Below, piece after piece: positions 1 to 10,427 of a stretch of 64,000 nt of DNA. Source of the DNA: Labia minor. Taxonomy: Eukaryota > Arthropoda > Insecta > Dermaptera > Spongiphoridae. The position numbers were made by a program, and so were the translations under genes. The stretch's first letter is position 1. Every line of letters begins with the position of its first letter. The stretch covers positions 56,898,528-56,962,527 of the forward strand of contig OY720345.1 of the NCBI GenBank assembly GCA_963082975.1, read 5' to 3'. The notes under the pieces were generated by a model. It ran no database searches. It was given only the letters and a program-made list of their open reading frames with translations, and was not told the origin of the DNA.

Positions 1-1261
1 ACATAACTATCCCAATCTTGTACTTTTTAAATGTACCATATATAGTAATTTAATTATTTTTAACATTTTTAATAGTAAACATATTATTTATTTTTTCAAT
101 TCTTATAGTAATAATAATAAAATAATTGAATAAATTTAAAGATTTTTTATTTTTGAAATCTGATTAAGAAAAAAAAATGAAAAATCAAAATGAAATAAAT
201 ACAATAATTAATTTTAATATTAAAAGAAATAGTTAAAATATACTAATTGTAATAAAATTAGGATTAAAAAAAATATTACAAATTCAAAAAAATAGTAATG
301 AAGCATTTCCAGTAATGCAATTTTAATAACACAATCATGTTTGAATATCAATAATAAATATAATAAATAAATAATTATTATTAAAAGATACATTAATTTT
401 AATAAATTCAATTCAGGCAAAAAAGGAAATAGTATAGATTTAAATTATATAATTTAATTAATATAATATAATTTAAATGAAAATTTTATAAAAATAAAAA
501 AATATTTCTGAAAATGTAATACGATTATTGAGACCGAAATTTATTGTAAATTCAGTCTAACCCAAATATAAAAATTAAAACGTATAATTAAAAGCAATAG
601 TAGGCTTTTCAGGGATTTACAATTATTAGTTTATTTTATTTTTTGTTATTGTTTTTATTTTTTTTCTGATTCAGAAATTTTAGAATCTAAAATATTCCTT
701 TCTAAATACATATACATGAATATTAATAGGTTTTTTGGAATTATTCAATTCCTACTATTAGGTCATTCTCTCTCTATAGACCCTATATATTTATTACTCT
801 TGTACAAATATTCAATTGTTAAAAATATACTTTTACTTATCCACTCAAGTTAAAATACATATTTTTAAACTTGAAAAAAAATTGTCTTTAATATTTATAA
901 TGTTTTGTTGATTTGGCCAGTAGAGGGATTCACATTCATCACTGTGTCCAATATATGTAATGTCAATATTCAAACACTTTAATCATTTTTATCTCGAATA
1001 TTAGAAGAAACCCCCTATATTGCCTAAGGAAAAAGTTTATTAGAATTAAACAAGGAATTCACTGACGAAGTTTCATAAAAATCCGAGAGGTGCTCCGTTT
1101 CCTGAACAATTAACGAAACTACATGTCTTGAGATAGAATCTCGTTGAAGCATAAATTATTTTATTTGATTTTCAAATAATTTTTATAATTCTTTAAGTAA
1201 TAGTTTTAATAGTTTTTTGAGTAGGAATTGACTAATAGTTTTTTTATATTGTTTACTTGTA
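1..1261. other. AT-rich non-coding DNA
   Basis: No convincing coding frame. The short minus-strand ORF near 220-420 is low-complexity A/T sequence rich in Leu, Ile, Tyr and Phe and is not credible as a gene. The part from about 900 to 1130 is a diverged repeat (family G, listed separately). Confidence 0.6.
900..1130 (-). repeat. family G dispersed repeat, copy 1
   Basis: Read on the minus strand, this stretch aligns with 4767-4965 on the plus strand. Shared landmarks in order are an AAACGG block, a GATGAAACTT-like block, CCTTGTTTAATTC, and near the far end GACCAGCAGAGGG (here GGCCAGTAGAGGG). The copies are diverged, so this is an old interspersed repeat of unknown class. Short blocks of this type are common in decayed insect DNA transposons, but no transposase is visible. 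Confidence 0.5.
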
Positions 1262-1366
1262 AAGGGTGTGCCAAAATTAACGCAAGATTTGAATTAAATA
1301 GAAAACACAGTTTTTAGTCTTTTGATTGTGATTTTTTTAATGATTCATAAAGTACATAGGATAGGG

Positions 1367-1735
1367 TTATTTATGGAATAACACATCGGGCAAATGGCCT
1401 CCGCGGCTTTGCATACACATACGCACTCGTTTGTCGAAATTTTCCATGACCGTTCTGCATAAATGTGGCTGAATTTCGTTGATGCAACTTTGAATCTCCT
1501 CCTTTAATGCACGCGTAGTTGTGGGCTTATTGACGTATACCTGTGATTTTAGATATCCCCATAAAAAGAAATCTAATGGTGTTAAATCACACGATCTAGG
1601 GGGCCAATTCTGATCACCGAAACGAGAGAGTACACGACCTGGAAATGTCTCATGCAGTAATTGAAGTGTTTCACGGGCTGTATGGCATGTGGCACCGTCT
1701 TGTTGAAACCACATATTTATGTGACGGTGCCACAT
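1367..1735 (-). pseudogene. mariner/Tc1-like transposase, C-terminal fragment (left arm)
   Basis: The 122-residue frame encodes the C-terminal part of a DDE transposase of the IS630-Tc1-mariner superfamily. Visible motifs are WFQQDGATCHTA, carrying the second catalytic Asp, and WPPRSCDLTPLDFFLWG, carrying the third acidic residue. Counting from the Asp of QDGAT to the Asp of TPLDFF gives 41 intervening residues, compatible with the DD41D group rather than classical DD34D mariner. The DNA-binding N-terminus and the first catalytic Asp are missing, so it cannot be an active enzyme. The first residues (MWHRHIN) come partly from the small inverted duplication and are not native. Confidence 0.85.
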
Positions 1736-1745
1736 GCCATACAGC

Positions 1746-1898
1746 TGGTTTAATAAATATTATTTATTAATTTTAATTTATAATTAATAATTAATTAAAT
1801 TTAATTTAAATATATAATATATGTGTTAATTAATCCAATTCAAATTTGCAGGAGATAGTCGAGTGGAGACACTCCAGATTTTTAATGGTGACAATTAA
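1746..1898 (+). repeat. family A element 3' end plus flank, spacer of the palindrome
   Basis: Positions 1744-1891 are identical over 148 bp to 3725-3872. The match covers the AT-rich 3' part of a family A element, its GATAGTC motif, its terminal hairpin (GAGTG...CACTC) and about 13-15 bp of DNA beyond the element end. Both loci share the variant TTGCAGGAGATAG, where other copies have TTGCGAGATAG. This is therefore a copy of that specific locus and not an independent insertion. Confidence 0.85.
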
Positions 1899-1901
1899 TG
1901 T

Positions 1902-2282
1902 ATGCTGTATGGCATGTGGCACCGTCACATAAATATGTGGTTTCAACAAGACGGTGCCACATGCCATACAGCCCGTGAAACACTTCAATTACTGCATGAG
2001 ACATTTCCAGGTCGTGTACTCTCTCGTTTCGGTGATCAGAATTGGCCCCCTAGATCGTGTGATTTAACACCATTAGATTTCTTTTTATGGGGATATCTAA
2101 AATCACAGGTCTACGTCAATAAGCCCACAACTACGCGTGCATTAAAGGAGGAGATTCAAAGTTGCATCAACGAAATTCAGCCACATTTATGCAGAACGGT
2201 CATGGAAAATTTCGACAAACGAGTGCGTATGTGTATGCAAAGCCGCGGAGGCCATTTGCCCGATGTGTTATTCCATAAATAA
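1902..2282 (+). pseudogene. mariner/Tc1-like transposase, C-terminal fragment (right arm)
   Basis: This is the inverted partner of the left-arm fragment and encodes the same C-terminal catalytic region: QQDGAT motif, then 41 residues, then the Asp of TPLDFFLWG, ending in a basic tail before the stop. The start codon used by the open frame lies in the small hairpin duplication, so the first four or five residues are an artefact. The gene lacks its N-terminal half (helix-turn-helix and first catalytic Asp) and is inactive. Related transposases are widespread in insects. Confidence 0.85.
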
Positions 2283-2389
2283 CCCTATCCTATGTACTTT
2301 ATGAATCATTAAAAAAATTACAATCAAAAGACTAAAAACTGTGTTTTCTATTTAATTCAATTCTAGCGTTAATTTTGGGACACCCTTTA

Positions 2390-2943
2390 TATAATATGAA
2401 TGGTAGCATAGCTGCAAGCCTATTGTAGAGGGATTTAAATTTTCTTCACTCTTGGCCAAAGAGCAAACTACGCTTTTCATGTAAAAACACAAATCATGAA
2501 AGAGAAACGATTAGTTAACTTACAAATAGGAGAATAACCCCAAATTAAGAAAAGTTTAAAATTTAAAAACAAAATATGCTTAAATTTAATTTTTTTTTTT
2601 TTTCTAATTAAAGAGAAAAATACACAGATTAATATATTATTTTCGCTAAATTTTCTTAGGATTTGAAAAAATTTTTAAATTTCTTAAAAACACGTTTATT
2701 TAAATGAGAGTCTGTTTAAAAAGATTTTTTTTTTTTATTATTATTTTTTTTTCTTTTTTCAGTACATGTAATTAAAGTGAGAACCTGATGTTTGTGGTAA
2801 TAAAATTTAATATTAAAAGAAAAAATCGACTTGTCAAAGCGGAGATAGAGTTCAGAATGGTTATTTAGAAACCTTGAAAACATCTGGGTTTCTAGCCTGT
2901 GGGCACCGGTAAATCGACTGATAAATATTAACCTTTAAAATAT

Positions 2944-2986
<43 letters not shown>

Positions 2987-3349
2987 TAATTTTTCCGAAA
3001 CAAAAAACAAAAACAAAGAAAAAAAAAAAAATTAGAAATTTGGAAATTAATAGAAGGATCAATTTTCTGTTCAGACTTAATATCACTCAACAACCAGTTT
3101 TTTAATGTTAATAATAATCTCTTCCCTATAAAATATCCCATAAACAATATCAATTTGACTTTTAATCATGTTATTATGAAAGCAGAGCCTAAAATGAATA
3201 TGAATTAATAAGCCATGAATTCAAGTTGTAGATTTTTCATATCGCTACTTTAATGGAAATTCTGATATTGACAAATACAATTGCCTGTTATAGAATTGCC
3301 GAAGGAATAGAAGTTATGAAATTGGCAATATTTTTATTTATTTGTTTGT

Positions 3350-3381
<32 letters not shown>

Positions 3382-3442
3382 TATCATTCGGCGAAAATGG
3401 TGAATCGATTGCTAAATTATCAATAAACGAATATAGAAGAAA
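2390..3442. other. AT-rich non-coding DNA with TA microsatellites
   Basis: No coding frame. It holds a (TA)n tract at about 2948-2982, interrupted TA tracts at about 3351-3380, and several A or T homopolymers. Confidence 0.6.
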
Positions 3443-3859
3443 TTTTTACTATCTCGCCAGAGATAGTATTGCGATCACTTTGTGTGCCGCCAAATTTTTA
3501 AACCGTTAAAAGTGTGCCGCGGTTAAAACCCCTTTCTAAACTGACCATAAAAATCAAGATAAATGTTTGATAGTTTTTTACATGATTAAAAATTGAATAA
3601 AACTGCTATATATAGAATTTCAGCTTGATTGAATCGCTGAAAGTACCGGAATTAATTTTTTAACACAACTGCAAAACACACGCCAGCACGTGACGTGGTG
3701 CTATCAACAAAGAGCCAAACACGCGCTGGTTTAATAAATATTATTTATTAATTTTAATTTATAATTAATAATTAATTAAATTTAATTTAAATATATAATA
3801 TATGTGTTAATTAATCCAATTCAAATTTGCAGGAGATAGTCGAGTGGAGACACTCCAGA
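3443..3859 (+). mobile_element. family A (HINE/DINE-like) element A2, internally deleted
   Basis: The 5' end is TTTTTACTATCTCGCCAG followed by a short palindrome. The 3' end is GATAGTC plus the hairpin GAGTGGAGACACTC. The sub-terminal ACTATCTC/GAGATAGT motifs are inverted with respect to each other. Compared with the fullest copy (38604-39207) it lacks the segment with the CA microsatellite. It contains the family's recognisable GC-rich block near 3680-3728 (CACGTGACGTGG, AAAGAGCCAAACACGCGCTGG). It has no coding capacity. Confidence 0.75.
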
Positions 3860-3889
3860 TTTTTAATGGTGAGAATTAAAGATATAAAA

Positions 3890-4310
3890 GCAATTAACTA
3901 GAATTGGTTAAGATTAAGAAGAATCGAAACGTTTCTTTCCTATTGGATGGAGTGAATTTGGAAAAAGCGAGATGCTGGTCATTGCTAAAGCAATTAGCCA
4001 GCAGCGATGGATGACGTCAGGGCGAGTCGCGTGTCGGAGGCGAGTTCGCGTGTGCAACGGGCGCGGTCCTCCCAAGGAACTTCCACTTCTACATCCACAT
4101 CAAGTAGTCAACTTGAACGTGAACATCACGAACTGGGACGAATCCAAGCCCGAACATGACCTCTTTATAAAGATACCAACACAATTGCCTTCTGGTCATG
4201 ACTTTTCGGACCAACATCCGCAAACGCCTCTTCCTAATCCTAAAACAATCGATTCCCTACCATTCGCATGATAAAATCATCTTTCCTCTCTCTCCTCTCT
4301 CTCCTTCTAT
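3890..4310. promoter_or_regulatory. candidate regulatory island with CRE and hairpin
   Basis: This block has clearly higher GC than its surroundings. It contains a perfect cAMP-response/AP-1-type octamer TGACGTCA at 4012-4019. Just before it is an interrupted hairpin at 3973-4003: TGCTGG pairs with CCAGCA, and inside that ATTGCT pairs with AGCAAT. A CAATTAG homeodomain-type core lies in the stem. The 99-codon plus-strand frame over it (3972-4271) matches no family I recognise. An unannotated 5' exon cannot be excluded, but an enhancer-like element is the simpler reading. Confidence 0.4.
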
Positions 4311-5856
4311 CATTCGATCTATTATTATTTATATCATTGAATGAATATTGGCACGAAGAAAAGGACAGAATAAAATTCAAAGAAACATAACCTAATAAAT
4401 TTGGATTGTTAACACAATCATTCGGATCGGTACATAAAAGAAAAGCAAATATCATTTTTTTTAATTAAATATGGTAGAGAGTAATACACTAAGTTTTAAA
4501 TAAAACAAAAATATTCAAAGGAATAAATAAAATAAAACTTATTTTATTTCAATTTATATGAAATGTAAAAATAATTTTCAAATTAATATTCATAAATTAC
4601 TTATATAGCCTTGAAAATTTCTCATAAGCTCATTATTAATAAAAAAATAATCGGTTGTACTTATAAGCAATATAAAGATTTTAAAAATAAATAAATAAAT
4701 AATCAATTCTTTTATAATTATCGATTCTTCATAATATTATAGTATAAAATATAATGTTTAAATGGTAATTGTTTACAAAACGGGAAGCTTCAGGGATTTG
4801 GATGAAACTTTACCTGTGGGTTCCTTGTTTAATTCCAAAAAAACATTTCTTATAAAATTTTTCTCGGTCTCTTCTAGTTTACAAGATAAACATTATTAAA
4901 ATTTGCATATAAATTCATGCTACCATATTTTATTAATTTGACCAGCAGAGGGCTCCACTAATTTTTTATGTGTGGGGGGGGTTCAGTTCGGTTTGGTTAT
5001 ATGAAAATTAAAAAAATAATTAATTAAATAATTGTCCTATATTCAAACTGAACCGAAAAAAACCCAAAATTAGTGAATAAGTGAATAAGCGAATAATTAG
5101 TTAATAAAACATTATTAATTGGTTGTTCATTCATAACTAGTTTATCTGTCAAACTTTAAAATATACGGATTACTTAAATACTATTAGGAGGTTAAAATAA
5201 GAAACAAACTATTCTGTTCAAATTATAGTCCTACTTTTTTTAACAGTCCAGATTTGCTCTATAGAGTGAGTATTTTATTAAAAGATATTTTCAAGTAATA
5301 TAATCATTAAATATAATTATTGCCTAATTATAAATTAGCTATAATTTATTTTTTATTTAATCATGCATTTTTATTATTATTTATTTTTATTTAATATGTA
5401 AGACTCATTTTGAACGTAAATTCAAAATTATTCATTATTTTGTAAATTTTAAATCTGACTAAATGGGACTTATATATGTCAGCATATAATAAATTAAAAT
5501 GTTTGTTTTAAATTACTGCTTCAATTAATAAAATATTTCATGCATCTTTTTTGCATGGTTGTTTTTATTTTTGTGGCAATGAAAATGCATTTATATACAT
5601 TGTATTGGAATAATCTATACTACTATTCAAGTTAAAAAAATTATTGTCGAAATTAATTTGTTGACAAACTGTCTGTCCCTAGATAATAAATATTTTAATT
5701 TTATAATCACTACTTCTGGTTTTTTTCTAATGAAAATTAAATAAAAATATTGTAAAATATAATAAACACACCTGAATTTTGATTGGATAAAAGGTGAGTC
5801 TGAGAGATTCTCACTTATAAATATATGATTTATGTAATAATATTTAATAACAAAAA
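4311..5856. other. AT-rich non-coding DNA
   Basis: No gene is visible. The minus-strand frame at 4240-4455 overlaps low-complexity purine/pyrimidine tracts (TCTC repeats near 4285-4310) and is not credible. A family G repeat lies inside at 4767-4965, followed by an 8-G run near 4974-4981. Confidence 0.55.
4767..4965 (+). repeat. family G dispersed repeat, copy 2
   Basis: This is the diverged, inverted counterpart of 900-1130. Shared landmarks are ACAAAACGGGAAG, GGATGAAACTTTACC, CCTTGTTTAATTCC and GACCAGCAGAGGG. No coding capacity. Confidence 0.5.
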
Positions 5857-6461
5857 AATCATGAGTTTCCCTACTAAACTATCTCGCATATTTGAATTGG
5901 ATTAATTAACATATTATATTTATAAATTAAATTTAATTAATTAAATTATAAATTAAAATTAATAAATGATACTTATTAAACCAGCGCGTGTTTGGCTCTT
6001 TGTTGATAGCACCACGTCACGTGCTGGCGCGTGATTTGCAGTTGTGTTAAAAAATTAATTCCGGTACTTTCGGCGATTCAATCAAGCTGAAATTCTATAT
6101 ATATATATCAGTTTTATACAATATTTAATCATGTGAAAAACTATCAAACATATATCTTGATTTTTACGGTCAGTTTATAGGAAAATAATGAAAACGTGGT
6201 GGGTAATGACCCTCTTCCGGATGAGCTACATTTCTCAAAACTTGATGGCAAACTACGAATTTTGAATAATGCCCGTTTACCAAATTTCATTATTCTAGCT
6301 CAAAGCGTTTTTGCGTAATCTTGTCTAGATATACACATACCCACACAGACAACCTTAGTTGAAAATGACTCAGGGACCTTCAAAACGTATAAAAACAACA
6401 AAATCTATACATCGAAAATTTTCGTGATCGCAATACTATCTCTGGTGAGATGGTAAAAAAA
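5857..6461 (-). mobile_element. family A (HINE/DINE-like) element A3, near full length
   Basis: Nearly complete on the minus strand. The hairpin-bearing end (about 5865-5890) is degenerate but the ACTATCTCGC motif is intact. The other end reads CAATACTATCTCTGGTGAGATGGTAAAAA. Internal landmarks are ACGTCACGTGCTGGCGCGTGA, the TTCCGGTACTTTC block, CCTCTTCCGGATGAGCTACA and a short CA/AC tract near 6331-6350. Non-coding. Confidence 0.75.
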
Positions 6462-6659
6462 ATTAGATATTTTTCTAAATTATTGTTCTTTCAATTATAA
6501 TAAATAATGAGATATTTTATTTTCATTTATATTCAAAAAGAAAATAAGAAACAACTAAAAACAAGAACATAAAAAGTTGCATTTTAAAACTTTAATAAAT
6601 TTAGTGTCCTTTAATTTAATCAATTGATATTATATATGATAAATTCTAAATTGAAATAT

Positions 6660-7345
6660 GTAGTCATTTTATGGTCGAGTAGCGGATCGGATCGAAAGGT
6701 TGCATTGCATGTCTCTTCAACGATAAGAAATCAATTGAACGGTGAGAAAACTTGTACTATTGTGATTTAAATCTTGTCTATTTTAACAGAAATACACTCT
6801 AATTGAAATGTTGTATAAGAACGATTGAAGGTAACATTTAATAACCCATTTCCCTAATTTATGACGATTTTTCAATTTGGCTTCTCCGATTGTCTGGTGT
6901 GAGTCATCCGCCCGCGCAGATGCATCTGCAATCGGGAGAGCCCGTGTGGGTGGTGTCTGTGTGCGTTAAACCCACATCAATGTGTGGCCCTTAATCGCCT
7001 TTGATAGCGTGCCACACAGCTGGACTTTTGTTTGTAAACATGTCTCACCAGATTGAAGCTCGCTGTCCATTGCTATATGAAGAAATGAACCTAAGCGATT
7101 CTTTCCTATCTCGTTGCTACGTAGATACGTAAGGAGAATCAACCCATTCGGGTTCTACCCACGCTTTCCGTTCCCCCGCACTTCTATAGGACTTCTTCTT
7201 CCCCCTCCCCTGGCCCCACTTCAATGACGCCACTCGAGGCAGACAATACCATAGTCTGGGATGGAACACACCCACTATATCGGCTTGATTCGTCATCCTG
7301 ATGACAGTCGAAATCATTTCGATAATATATCTCACGGATGGCATT
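6660..7345. promoter_or_regulatory. candidate enhancer island
   Basis: Long island of balanced base composition without a credible gene. A 50-bp core holds four recognisable transcription-factor cores: a TAATC homeodomain-type core (6993-6996 plus neighbours), CCTTTGAT (6998-7005, TCF/Pangolin type), the E-box CAGCTG (7017-7022) and TGTTTGTAAACA (7029-7040, forkhead type). Upstream, ATGCATCTGCA lies near 6920. The 75-codon minus-strand frame at 7117-7344 has no recognised domain. If the gene at 32000-32486 extends to the left, this island lies in its first intron. A TCG/TTC trinucleotide tract follows at about 7355-7390. Confidence 0.45.
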
Positions 7346-7678
7346 CTTGCCTCTTCGTCGTCGTCGTCGTTTTCTTCTTCTTCTTCTTTTTCATATTAAG
7401 CTGTTATTCATTTCATAGATAAGCAGATGAAATAGAAAAAAAGACAGAGATTGCACTTTTCGCATTCAATGCTATCATTTATTTTTATCAAAATATATTT
7501 TTCTCTATCTAAATATATATATATATAAATTGGAATCAGTTGAACTAAATAGTTATAAAAATAATTAATTTTAGAATTTTTAAATATTAATTCAATTAAA
7601 ATTCATTGAAAGTTAAATTGATTTATGTATCCCCAAAATATTCGTTATTCTCTTGGTCCCTTATATTCATAAGTAACT

Positions 7679-8294
7679 GGAACACCGAGCTATCACAAAT
7701 ATTGGTGTACAATTCTTTAATTATTTATTACAATTATTAAATGTTACATCATTGCATCAATCTGATTAAGATGAATAGAACTTGGTGTCCTCAATAATAA
7801 GAAATAATAAATAATATTTTAGTAAAAAAATATTAAAAATTATAAAATTATCTAAAAAATAATTAATAAGAGAACAATGAATAAATAAATATAAATTAGT
7901 AATTTATTAAAAAATAAATACGAAAATAGATAAAAACAAAACAAAATTAACTATAAAATTTTATAAGAATTCAGAAAAATTAAACAACAAAACAGATTAA
8001 AAATTGTTTTTAAAATATTATAAATATACTTACAATGTTTGCAAGACAAATAAATTTTAGATTTTTTTTTTTCATTTGGGACTTCAATATAAATTTAAAT
8101 TAAGAAAAAACTAATGAAGATTATTTTTCTTCAGGCTGAAACCAGTACAGATCGATTTATCTTTATAAATATGAATTATGGTGAGAATTTAAAAAAAATT
8201 CTTAGACCGGTTTAATATCCCAAAAATATACAAATATATATATATATATATATACCATTTTTGCTAGTATAATAAGATAAGATAAGATAAGATA
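7679..8294 (+). repeat. family B composite repeat, copy B1
   Basis: The left part (7679-7937) carries the shared block ACAATTCTTTAATTATTTATTACAA..., ACATCATTGCATCAATCTGATTAA and AGAACAATGAATAAATAAAT. The right part (about 8095-8294) carries TTAAGAAAAAACTAATG, the GGCTGAAACCAGTACAGATCG block and the tail TTTGCTAGTATAATAAGATAAGATAAG. The same left-right pairing occurs in four other copies, so both parts belong to one element. The tRNA-like middle present in B2 and B5 is lost here. Confidence 0.65.
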
Positions 8295-8295
8295 T

Positions 8296-10427
8296 TTTAT
8301 TTTAATTTTTATAAATTTATATTTTTTTTTATTATTTTTTTATATTTTTACATACAAATATTATCACATCAATTTATAATATTGTATGTGTGTATTTCAA
8401 TTTTAATATGATAATTATTGTATTTAGGATTTTTGAAAGTATAATTATTTTTTCACATTTATTGGCGGAAAATGAATAATGGAAATGTGGAATCGCAGAT
8501 GTAAATAATAAATTTGTTTTTATGTAAGTACCTTTCCCATGAACACCCTATGACTCCTGTGGAGTTATTAGGGCCACGACACTTCCGCTAGGAAGTTATC
8601 GACAACGAAGAAGATCCTAAAAAATAGTTAAATTTAAAAAAACGTAAAGATTAAGTTGGGAGGGGATTTTTGGTGTATTGGGGGGGGGGGGGGGGGAGAA
8701 AAAAGTTTAATGGTTTTATAGGAAAGTCGAAAAACAATGGATGGCTAGGTTAATGATCTTATAGGAAGATAATAGAAAATCAGATATGGAATGTTTTGGA
8801 AAATAAATAAAAAAAAATATTTATAAAAAACATCCATATATATGATTTCTATTCTAAATGAATAAATGAATTTAAACAATTAAAATTATATTTTTGACTT
8901 AATTTTATTAATATATATATATATAAGATTAATATATATATTTATATCTTCAAGTCTACGCGATTTGTACTATATCTCATACCCCATATGCCATAGACAT
9001 ATCACTCTAATTAAATAGCAATTTATTAATTTAAATTTTATAAATTTTGAGAAAAAATATAAAATTATAATCAATTAAGAAAATGATGGAAAACAAAATA
9101 ATGATTTTAAAATAAAGAGAATGGGATTTTCCTAAAGAATAAATAAATCTTATAAATTTATACATTATTATAGATACAAAATATTACATAAATCATTATA
9201 TAAGCATTTATTTTGTTAAGAAAACTAAATGATATTTAATTATACTATTGTTTATATTTATATTGAAAAATAAATTTGATTTTTTTTTATAGACTAGTAA
9301 TAAAAAAAAAAGAAATCCAAAACAAAATAAAAATAAATAATAAATCTTTTCAACTGTCTTTCTGAACCGTATATGGAATGATGATTATTAACAAAAAATA
9401 AATAAATAAATATTCTATTAACTTTAATAAATATTTGAACCGTAAACAATATTTATTTCAAATTTATTAAGCATTTAAAAAATTCTGGAAAGAATGTTTT
9501 GTTGTTTTTATTAATATAAATCACATTAAGTGAATTGAATAGGTAAGAGGAACAGAATTAGGAGGGACAATGACAAATTATTTGAATAGAATAATCACAA
9601 GTTTTGGCTTAAAATGATCGGATATTGGCATTTTATCAGATTGGATGCTTTAATATAATAAAATATTAAAAAATATAAGTAAATAATAAATAAGATAAAT
9701 TTTCTATGAGCATGTGATCATTCATTTTTTCAAATTTTTAATAATAATAATAATAATAATAATTAAAAAGTTATTTCATTAAAAGTTTATTTTTTGCATT
9801 AGTAAAGCAATTGGAAAAAAAAAATTTGCAATTAGTAAATATATATTATAAATTTTGTGAGTTTTTTTTCCAAAATTTGAAAAATTCAATTTCGCCCCTT
9901 GTATATATACAACCAGGAGTAACTAAACCCTTTCGATCTACAAGGCTAATTAACTAAACAATTTTCTATATTTAGAATTTTAATTAAATTTAAAATAAGA
10001 ATTAAATTTAAAAAACAATCGTTCCTGATCATAATAATATATAAATAATAAGTAAATAAAAAGTTTCATAATTATAAATTTTAATTCTCCCATTAAACCC
10101 TAAATTTCAATTATTCTAAATATTTATAATGTATACAAAATATATTTGATTATAATATTATATTTGTCTGTCGAATTAAAAGATCGAACCATAATATACT
10201 AGTACTAGTAATTATACATATATTTTTTTTACAAATATATAATAGACTCAAAATCTATTTTCTTCGTTCAATGTTAATTTGATAATTTTTCTTAGGATTA
10301 CCAGTTATTCTTTCTAATAATTTGAAATAAAAGTACTCATATTTAAGACCATTCCTCAGTTAGCATACACATTATAATTTTAAATTTTTATAAACAATCT
10401 TAAAATTTTAAATTTTAGTTTTACAAT
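8296..10427. other. AT-rich non-coding DNA with a small GC island and a G17 run
   Basis: No gene. A small island at about 8525-8625 contains the hairpin ACTCC-tgt-GGAGT and a TTCCGCTAGGAA palindrome-like core. An uninterrupted run of 17 G lies at 8680-8696. An (AAT)n tract lies near 9740-9762. The rest is A/T-rich low-complexity sequence. Confidence 0.55.

Larger units (their letters stand above)
1262..2387. mobile_element. palindromic mariner/Tc1-like foldback element
   Basis: Two near-identical inverted arms (about 1262-1745 and 1904-2387) surround a spacer of about 158 bp. Both outer ends carry the same terminal repeat, AAGGGTGT(G/C)CCAAAATTAACGC, and both are bordered by TA (1260-1261 and 2388-2389), the usual target duplication of this superfamily. 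Each arm is the 3' half of a transposase gene, so the unit has two 3' ends and no 5' end. At the inner edge of each arm a 20-bp stretch of coding sequence is itself present as an inverted repeat (for example around 1679-1743). The arms differ at only a few positions, so the event is recent. A transcript across the unit would fold into a hairpin of about 480 bp. Confidence 0.85.

Noticed and set aside
220..420. Small membrane-protein-like frame
   Set aside because: Hydrophobic translation arises from A/T-only sequence. Many equivalent frames exist throughout the window.
3972..4271. Protein-coding gene of 99 residues
   Set aside because: No recognisable domain, start in a hairpin, and a biased composition. 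Kept as a candidate regulatory island.
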